From positions 1 to 40,344 of the forward strand of contig DDII01000015.1 in assembly GCA_002338445.1 (NCBI GenBank): a stretch of 40,344 nt of DNA, given 5' to 3'. A model generated the notes under the pieces. It did no database searches and was not told the DNA's origin. It saw only the letters and a list, made by a program, of their open reading frames with translations. Position numbers and translations under genes: made by a program. This document shows positions 34,969 through 40,344 of this stretch, one piece after another; position 1 is the stretch's first letter, and each line of letters opens with the position of its first letter. Source of the DNA: Cellvibrionales bacterium UBA1854 (GTDB lineage: Bacteria; Pseudomonadota; Gammaproteobacteria; Pseudomonadales; Porticoccaceae).

Positions 34969-35628
34969 CTATATTATTGGAGCATCTCTAAATCCTTTAA
35001 TTACTGACTTATCGGCAAGCAAGAATTCCGAGCGACCATCTGTCATCAAACGGACCTTGCTAATAGCAAGGGGACTTAAAACAGCCCGTAAATCACCCAT
35101 AGAATGTCCAAATAGTGGTAAAGTATCTATATGCTTAGGAGACTGTGTTATGTGTTGCGTGTCTAAAACCCCGTAATTAAAAGTTGTCATCTTCTCGATA
35201 TTCATACTTCCAATACAATATGCTTTAGTCGAAGTTTTGAGGAATGGTCTCAAAGCCTGCATAAACGCCTTTACGTATGTTCTCTTGAGAAAATAAAAAA
35301 AATCCCAAAATAAACAGACATCTAAAGTAATTCCAGGCTTCAAGTTAAGCATCGAGCAAAACAGTTTTTCCAGAGTGGACGGTAGAATATCAGGCTGAGA
35401 TCCACTCAAGAAGGGATCAGAATAAAGATCAGGGAAGAATAAGTTACACTTTTGGCTGCTGCAATATTCTGCAAAAAAATCTACGGTTGCTGACCCCGCA
35501 CATCCAACATTGAGTACATACAATGGAGTAGTTTTGGGCAAATCTCGCCAAATCTCCTCAAATATTTGAGAGTTGAGGAATGAGCAGTCATTTACCGAAT
35601 TATTGATCTCCTTATTCATGTTGTCCAT
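34969..35628 (-). CDS. Methyltransferase-like protein of unknown function
   Basis: I do not recognise a named family. The 219-residue product has a strand-turn LYVLNVGCAGSATVDFFAEY at about 35-54 that resembles SAM-binding motif I, an acidic end after the next strand (LFFPDLYSD), and a later LDVCLFWDFFYFL that resembles motif IV. A helix with FMQALRPFL and a strand TKAYCIG follow in the usual order of a class I methyltransferase fold. The motif I glycines are reduced (GCAG), so catalytic activity is doubtful. The start is uncertain: ATG at 35628, TTG at 35637 or ATG at 35619. It follows the second bactofilin by 55 bases on the same strand, so the two are probably co-transcribed. Confidence 0.6.
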   Translation of the reverse strand: MDNMNKEINNSVNDCSFLNSQIFEEIWRDLPKTTPLYVLNVGCAGSATVDFFAEYCSSQKCNLFFPDLYSDPFLSGSQPDILPSTLEKLFCSMLNLKPGITLDVCLFWDFFYFLKRTYVKAFMQALRPFLKTSTKAYCIGSMNIEKMTTFNYGVLDTQHITQSPKHIDTLPLFGHSMGDLRAVLSPLAISKVRLMTDGRSEFLLADKSVIKGFRDAPII

Positions 35629-35683
35629 GCCCACCAATTCTCAAAGACCAAGTGATTGCTCCGAACTAAAATTAAGGCTATGT

Positions 35684-36151
35684 TCAAGAGGACTTAGCGG
35701 CCTCACCACTATCAACTGAATTCGCCGTTACTTTACTAGGCCTCATGTTCGGGGCAGGCGGTACTGTGGGATCCATTTCAATGGTACCCTTGAATTTCGC
35801 ACCATCTTCCAGCGTTACCCTAGGTGCATCAATGTTGCCAAGAACATTTCCACTTTGACAAACTACTACTTTTTCCAAACCAGTTATGTCTCCTTTCACG
35901 GTACCCTCAATAACAACCACATGCGCCCTAACGTCAGCTAACAAATTCCCAGAAACGCTGACAAAAACCTCGTGCTCCTCAGAATTAATACTACCCTCGA
36001 CAGTACCATCAATCTGAATATTCTCCTCAGATGTGATCTGTCCGACGACCTTGACAGTTGATCCGATAACCGCTTTAAATAATTGACCATCAGGCGCCCT
36101 GGCTATTAATTCGCCTTTCTGATCAATAGATTTTTTACTTTTTTCAAACAT
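35684..36151 (-). CDS. Bactofilin-family polymer-forming cytoskeletal protein (copy 2)
   Basis: A 155-residue bactofilin. The basic N terminus (MFEKSKKSIDQKGE) leads into the beta-solenoid with repeats TVKVVGQITSEENIQIDGTV, SVSGNLLADVRAHVVVIEG, VKGDITGLEKVVVCQSGNV and NIDAPRVTLEDGAKFKGTIE. A proline-rich, disordered tail (PTVPPAPNMRPSK) follows, as in bactofilins that recruit partners through their tails. GAGGTAAG lies about six bases upstream of the ATG. It differs clearly from copy 1 in both tails, so the two may be specialised subunits rather than recent duplicates. Confidence 0.88.
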   Translation of the reverse strand: MFEKSKKSIDQKGELIARAPDGQLFKAVIGSTVKVVGQITSEENIQIDGTVEGSINSEEHEVFVSVSGNLLADVRAHVVVIEGTVKGDITGLEKVVVCQSGNVLGNIDAPRVTLEDGAKFKGTIEMDPTVPPAPNMRPSKVTANSVDSGEAAKSS

Positions 36152-36485
36152 AATTTCTTACCTCGCTTTTTTAAATGAACTTATCAGCCTATACGTCCGC
36201 AAGTTAGCGTATCTAGGAAAAAAAAACATCTCCAACACATTACAAATGCTCAATTTCATTATTTGAGTGTAAGCAACGATCCGCTCGTTGCTCCAAATGA
36301 GCCTAAGACGGCCCTCTTAAGCCAATACGGTCCCTTATTTTCTTGATCATTTGAAGAAGCATTCGCTTAAACAATTTGGGTCTCACGTACTCTTTTCAGC
36401 AGGCCGCATGTTTCTATCTAGATTTGCCTGATCTCGATTGTAAGTGACCAACTCGGCTCTTATTCTCTCGCCTAGCTATGGCGAT
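36152..36485. other. Non-coding stretch upstream of bactofilin 2
   Basis: I see no intact gene in these 334 bases. The part next to 36152 carries the bactofilin 2 leader and probably its promoter, but no convincing -35/-10 pair. The rest may be the fully degraded 3' end of the ABC-F pseudogene that lies beyond; I could not align it with confidence. Confidence 0.45.
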
Positions 36486-38040
36486 TCAATCTTCGAGATA
36501 CAGCATTATTTTATTCCCTAGATCTGGTTGCTTTGGTGCTAACTCTATTTTTGCGTAATTGGTTCTCTTGGTCTTCCATTTCACCATGAAACAGAACACC
36601 TTGTGATCTTCCATTAAATAAAACTTTTCCAGAGTATGTCGCAGTATATTACGATCATGAGAAACGAAAATTAAGGCGCCTCCATCACTTTTCGAGGTAT
36701 AAATCATGGCGCGCCACATATCAAGATTAAAATCGTTTTCAACTCATCAGAAAGCAATAGCGGGGCGAGGACAAATTATAAATGCTAAAGCCTATCTTGA
36801 TTACTCTCCCCCAAAAAACTCTAAACTGGATTTAATGCTCTCCCATCTAAAAATCGAGGCCCCCAGAATTGCTTACTTCCTAATCCGATGCCTCAGGAAA
36901 AGCTCTTCTCAAATTCTGCAAGTCGCTCACACTTTAGTCCCGACTTTCTATTTGATGCTGAGCGAAATATTCTCCTTGCAATTGTTTTTCAACCATACAA
37001 TTACCATTTTAAAACTTTAGAGATTCAAATAATCCGGATAGCTAACTCAATTTACTAGAACCGCTTGCCCCAAAACCAATATCTTCTTACCTGATTAAAT
37101 ATCTAGATTTACTCAAGCAAGGACGCTGTTTATTACATACTCAAAATAAGGATTATTCAAACAACCAAAGGAGACGCGACGATTTAAAACTCCAAATAAG
37201 GAAAATAAAAAAGCGAATCAACATTTGTTGATGTTACAATTTTTACTCGTTTGAGCGCTTTCAGTGACTTTGCGCATGACGTGCCCCTCTCGCCTCGGAA
37301 CCAAATTGATCAATAAATCCCCCCACCTCTCGACGTCGGCGCTCCTTTATTTCATAGGTTTTTACATGACGTGACGAATAACCGAACCGCATTTTTTCAA
37401 AACTAAAATAATTTCCGATATACATTTGCCAATATTGTTTTTCTATGTGGATTATTGATTACTCAGCATGATCGAGGAATTCTCTAACATGGAAAATAAC
37501 TATTTCCACTCTCCGATAATCGTTATACCACTGCACCAGCTAAGGTCCGCCTCTATGTGATTAGTTGGCTTATCAATCAGGATTACCACTGAAGGATCTA
37601 TGCACGCTTGAGTCAAGAAAAACCATAACCGCTGATCACCAGACAATTGACTATATGATACATTTATTTAAGCTTGGAAAAAGCCTATTCTATGAAAGAA
37701 CATTTATGCACAATGATTAACATCAGAACAGTGAATGTTTTCTGATCTATCAGAAACAACCACCAACTTTCATACTCTTTACCGGCCTCTGCAGACTGTA
37801 TTTCAACCTTGATTTGTCGTAAATCTTTGTCTTCAGCGATCACGAAATCTAGACTTATTGGGTCATATAAAATAATTTCTTGCTCTAGATTTGCAAATTT
37901 CCGTAGGGAAAATTTGGCAAATGTGCCGGCATCGAAAGTGAGGTGGCCCAAAAGTGTCTTTACTAAGCTAGATTTCCCAAAAACCGTTAAGTCTTATAAC
38001 TCGATCTTTTAAACAGCATAAATCGAGAGATTGGCGTTTT
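36486..38040 (-). pseudogene. yheS: Decayed ABC-F ATPase gene (YheS-like)
   Basis: Reading the minus strand piece by piece recovers most landmarks of a tandem-ABC ATPase of the ABC-F family (ribosome-associated, soluble). From the 5' side: first Walker A as LNGF then GKSSLVKTLLGHL, broken by one extra T at 37979-37983; LDFVIAEDKDLRQIKVEI; the first signature as QLSGDQRLWFFLTQA; first Walker B as ILIDKPTNHIEADL (37557-37577 core; Glu changed to Lys). Then VIFHVREFLDHAE, an in-frame stop at 37459-37461, SIIHIE; YIGNYFSFEKMR; the linker FIDQFGSEARGARHAQSH followed by a stop; second Walker A IGFGASGSSKLS then a stop; second signature FFGGE with stops at 36801-36803 and just after; and GALIFVSHDRN. 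The order and spacing match YheS. Several stops and frameshifts mean it cannot make the protein. Confidence 0.85.
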
Positions 38041-38107
38041 TAAAAAGTAATTTATCCTAGCGACTTAGTCCAAAATTGGCAAATCTGATCACACGACAAT
38101 ATCATCT

Positions 38108-39952
38108 TCAATCAAAACCCAAAAAACCGCCTGATTGGTGGCGCCATAATTTCGCATAGATACGATTTAAGGCTAGTAAGTCTTTATGACATCCCTCTTC
38201 CACGATTTCGCCTCGATCGAAAACTATTAAACGGTCCATCGCTGCGATAGTCGAAAGCCTGTGTGCAATAGCGATAACTGTCTTCCCTTGCATCAAGCGA
38301 TCAAAACTAAGTTTTATAGCTGCCTCAACCTCAGAATCGAGTGCAGAGGTAGCCTCATCAAGTATCAGAATCGGCGCATCCTTCAATAGTACTCGGGCTA
38401 TCGCTATCCTTTGCCGCTGCCCTCCGGAAAGAGTCACACCACGTTCTCCTACATGTGCGTCATAGCCTCTCCTTCCTTCGGAGTCTTGAAGCTCTAGAAT
38501 AAATTCATGCGCCTCTGCCCGGAGCGCAGCATCAATCATTTCTTCTTCTGAAGCCTTGGGTCTTGAAAACAGAATGTTTTCTCTTACCGATCGGTGTAAG
38601 AGCGAGGTGTCCTGCGAAACCAACGCGATTTTGCTTCTCAAACTATTTTGCTGGACCTCGGCTATATTCTTTCCATCAATGGTGATCTCTCCACTCTGGA
38701 TATCATAAAATCTCATTAACAAGTTGACCAAGGTTGATTTTCCAGCGCCACTACGTCCGACGACCCCCACCTTCTCGCCAGACTCAATCCTCAAGTCAAG
38801 GCCCCGAAAAACTGGGCCACCGTGCTCAATAGTTCGGTTGTTATAAGCAAAATGTACCTTTTTAAAATCAATGACGCAGTCGTTTACCTGCAACTCCTGA
38901 GCATCAGTTTGGTCAAAGACCTCATTTGGTACAGAAAAAGAATTAATACCGTCCTGAACAACACCTAGGTTTTCAAAAAGATTAGCAATTTCCCACATAA
39001 TCCAATGTGACATGCCCGTGAGTCGAATTGCTAACCCGATAACAACCGCTATCGCCCCCGGCGAAACTATGCCATCTAGCCAAAGCGTGATCCCAAGCGC
39101 GGATGTTGAGAAAATTAATAACACATTAAGGGACCACATTGTGATATTTAACAATGTAACCAGACGCATTTGGGGGTGCACGGTACTCAAGAATTCTCCC
39201 ATACCTGTCTTAACATACATTGATTCACGATTGTTGTCAGAGAATACTTTGACCGTGAGAATGTTCGTGTAGCTGTCTACAATCCTGCCAGTCATTAGCG
39301 ACCGAGCATCAGCTTGTCGCGTCGATATTTTTCTCAACCGTGGGACGAAGATTCGTTGAATAACAATAAAGAGCACTAACCAGATGAACAGTGGTATACA
39401 CAGCATTGGATCTGCGCTTGCAATCAAGAAAATAGTCGTTATTAAATATACCAAGATGAACAAAAGCACGTCCAAAATTTTCATAACGACGTCACGAACA
39501 GCCAACGCAGTCTGCATGACTTTGGTTGCAATTCGCCCACTGAACTCATTTTGAAAATAGGCGTAACTCTGACTCAAAAGATATCGATGCATGAGCCATC
39601 TGACTCGCATCGGAAAGTTGCCCATCAACGTTTGATGAATAACTAGAGATCGTATTGACTCAAGCGAGGGTATGACCAAAAGAACAAATACAGTCATCAT
39701 AAGAAGAAATGGCCACATTTCCTCAATAAAATTCTCTTGCTTTTGAAGCGCCAGCCAATCCACTATGGATCCCAAGAATCCGAAAAGCATCGCCTCAGAA
39801 ATAGCCATCACAGCTGTAAGCGAAGCCATAAAAATAAGCCACGGCTCGGAACCACGAGTGAAGAACTTACAAAATGCGAAGAGAGTATTTGGAGGTTGGT
39901 GCGCCTCCGCTGGCGGAAATGGGTCCAAGCGCCTCTCGAAAAAAGCAAACAT
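38108..39952 (-). CDS. ABC exporter half-transporter (membrane + ATPase domains)
   Basis: A 614-residue ABCB-type exporter. A six-helix membrane domain fills about 35-330, with helices near 38-64, 80-100, 160-180, 182-203, 268-292 and 298-318. The nucleotide-binding domain follows with Walker A GRSGAGKST (399-407), Q-loop VSQDTSLLH, signature LSGGQRQRIAIARVLL, Walker B ILILDEATSALD and H-loop IAHRLSTI. All catalytic residues are present, so a homodimer could be active. The substrate is unknown: MsbA-like lipid, peptide or drug export are possible; the N-terminal extension (1-34) is not MsbA-like. AAGGA lies eight bases before the ATG. It has no obvious partner gene. Confidence 0.9.
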   Translation of the reverse strand: MFAFFERRLDPFPPAEAHQPPNTLFAFCKFFTRGSEPWLIFMASLTAVMAISEAMLFGFLGSIVDWLALQKQENFIEEMWPFLLMMTVFVLLVIPSLESIRSLVIHQTLMGNFPMRVRWLMHRYLLSQSYAYFQNEFSGRIATKVMQTALAVRDVVMKILDVLLFILVYLITTIFLIASADPMLCIPLFIWLVLFIVIQRIFVPRLRKISTRQADARSLMTGRIVDSYTNILTVKVFSDNNRESMYVKTGMGEFLSTVHPQMRLVTLLNITMWSLNVLLIFSTSALGITLWLDGIVSPGAIAVVIGLAIRLTGMSHWIMWEIANLFENLGVVQDGINSFSVPNEVFDQTDAQELQVNDCVIDFKKVHFAYNNRTIEHGGPVFRGLDLRIESGEKVGVVGRSGAGKSTLVNLLMRFYDIQSGEITIDGKNIAEVQQNSLRSKIALVSQDTSLLHRSVRENILFSRPKASEEEMIDAALRAEAHEFILELQDSEGRRGYDAHVGERGVTLSGGQRQRIAIARVLLKDAPILILDEATSALDSEVEAAIKLSFDRLMQGKTVIAIAHRLSTIAAMDRLIVFDRGEIVEEGCHKDLLALNRIYAKLWRHQSGGFLGFD

Positions 39953-40037
39953 TTTTTTTCCTTACGCCAGTCCACCCAATAATCGCTATATTACTTTAAT
40001 AACAAAGTACCGAAAATAAGGAGATTTTATTTATCTT

Positions 40038-40262
40038 ATGATATTACGCAATAATCTATTTATACGAAAAAAAACCAATCTGGACGTAAACATCTACAAA
40101 AATATGCGTGATCATGATAGCGTAAATCAAATAAATGGAATTGAGCCATCAAACTTGTTCGCGGTTCATTTTGCATCAACATTGCCAATAATAGTCTGGA
40201 CGGTGATCAGTTTATATTTTAAAACAGCAGATCTTTTGGGGTACAAAATTGGCAAATTATAA
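40038..40262 (+). CDS. Small hypothetical protein
   Basis: I do not recognise this 74-residue product. It has a basic N terminus, an acidic middle and one hydrophobic stretch (FAVHFASTLPIIVWTVISLY) that could be a single membrane helix. AAGGAGA precedes the ATG by about eleven bases, which is slightly long. Its last 14 bases overlap the likely TTG start of the next gene, which would suit translational coupling. It may also be a chance open frame in the leader of that gene. Confidence 0.35.
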   Translation: MILRNNLFIRKKTNLDVNIYKNMRDHDSVNQINGIEPSNLFAVHFASTLPIIVWTVISLYFKTADLLGYKIGKL

Positions 40263-40344
40263 ATATGATCTAATATTATTTGGTGCTACAAGCTTTGTTG
40301 GCGTCATTCTGAGTAGGTACCTTGTTTCTCAAACGAATTTTAAA
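40249..40344 (+). CDS. Saccharopine dehydrogenase-family oxidoreductase, N-terminal part
   Basis: The last 32 codons of the window, cut by the edge, encode a Rossmann start: YKYDLILFGATSFVGVILSR. The GATxFxG motif (usually GATGFTG) is typical of the saccharopine-dehydrogenase-like / trans-acting enoyl reductase family, which binds NADP. The start is TTG at 40249 with GGGG seven bases upstream; no ATG precedes the motif in frame. The substrate cannot be inferred from this fragment. Confidence 0.7.
   Translation, partial: MANYKYDLILFGATSFVGVILSRYLVSQTNFK

Noticed and set aside
36706..37020. A 104-codon plus-strand frame in the region without intact genes
   Set aside because: It is antisense to the second-domain motifs of the ABC-F pseudogene, with no ribosome site and no family likeness.
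37685..37951. An 88-codon minus-strand frame that could be called a small gene
   Set aside because: It starts at a TTG inside the degraded Walker A region and reads into the YheS-like segment FVIAEDKDLRQIKVE, so it is a fragment of the pseudogene.
37809..38012. A 67-codon plus-strand frame
   Set aside because: It is the complement of the first Walker A and following segment of the ABC-F pseudogene.
1..40344. CRISPR arrays, insertion sequences, prophage or integrase genes
   Set aside because: No regularly spaced repeats, transposase motifs, terminal inverted repeats or phage genes were seen anywhere in the window.

Overview
The window reads as a chromosomal segment of an AT-rich, compact gammaproteobacterium, probably free-living and perhaps marine; the habitat and any finer placement are inference. 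The gene order closely follows the Pseudomonas-type arrangement: secG-tpiA-glmM-folP-ftsH-rlmE, algW/hisC-hisD-hisG-murA-ibaG-mlaC, yrbG-kdsD-kdsC-lptCAB-rpoN-hpf-ptsN-rapZ-npr, darP, yhdP-maf-mreDCB and gatCAB. These blocks are joined with very short spacers, many 4-base stop/start overlaps and several non-ATG starts. Several genes normally found in these blocks are missing, so the locus looks reduced.

Layout. (1) 1-6067, minus strand: the 5' part of tRNA-Leu(GAG), then secG, tpiA, glmM, folP, ftsH and rlmE (protein export, glycolysis, amino-sugar and folate synthesis, membrane proteolysis, 23S rRNA methylation). (2) 6207-12721: a DegS/AlgW-type periplasmic protease on plus, then a minus-strand run of mlaC, ibaG, murA, hisG, hisD and hisC. 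mlaC stands without mlaF, mlaE, mlaD and mlaB. (3) 12869-21335, plus strand: Ca2+/Na+ exchanger, KDO and LPS-transport genes, sigma-54, hibernation factor, nitrogen PTS, rapZ and darP. (4) 21344-28525, minus: giant AsmA-like yhdP, maf and mreDCB; rng is absent between yhdP and maf. (5) 28806-32032, plus: gatCAB. (6) 32340-36151: an accessory island with two bactofilins on opposite strands, a ParA/MinD-like ATPase, a tiny DUF2256 zinc-ribbon protein, a renalase-like flavoprotein and a methyltransferase-like protein of unknown function. (7) 36152-38107: no intact gene, but most of it is a decaying ABC-F ATPase gene (yheS-like) whose motifs can still be read on the minus strand through stops and frameshifts. 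(8) 38108-40344: an ABC half-transporter exporter (minus), a small hypothetical protein and the start of a saccharopine-dehydrogenase-family gene (plus).

How the genes fit together. Most of the window serves the cell envelope: peptidoglycan precursors (glmM, murA), LPS core sugar and transport (kdsD, kdsC, lptCAB), lipid trafficking (mlaC, yhdP), rod shape (mreBCD) and quality control (ftsH, algW). glmM and rapZ are linked through GlcN-6-P control in E. coli. The parts most worth a second look are the bactofilin/ParA/methyltransferase-like island, the orphan mlaC and the ABC-F pseudogene.
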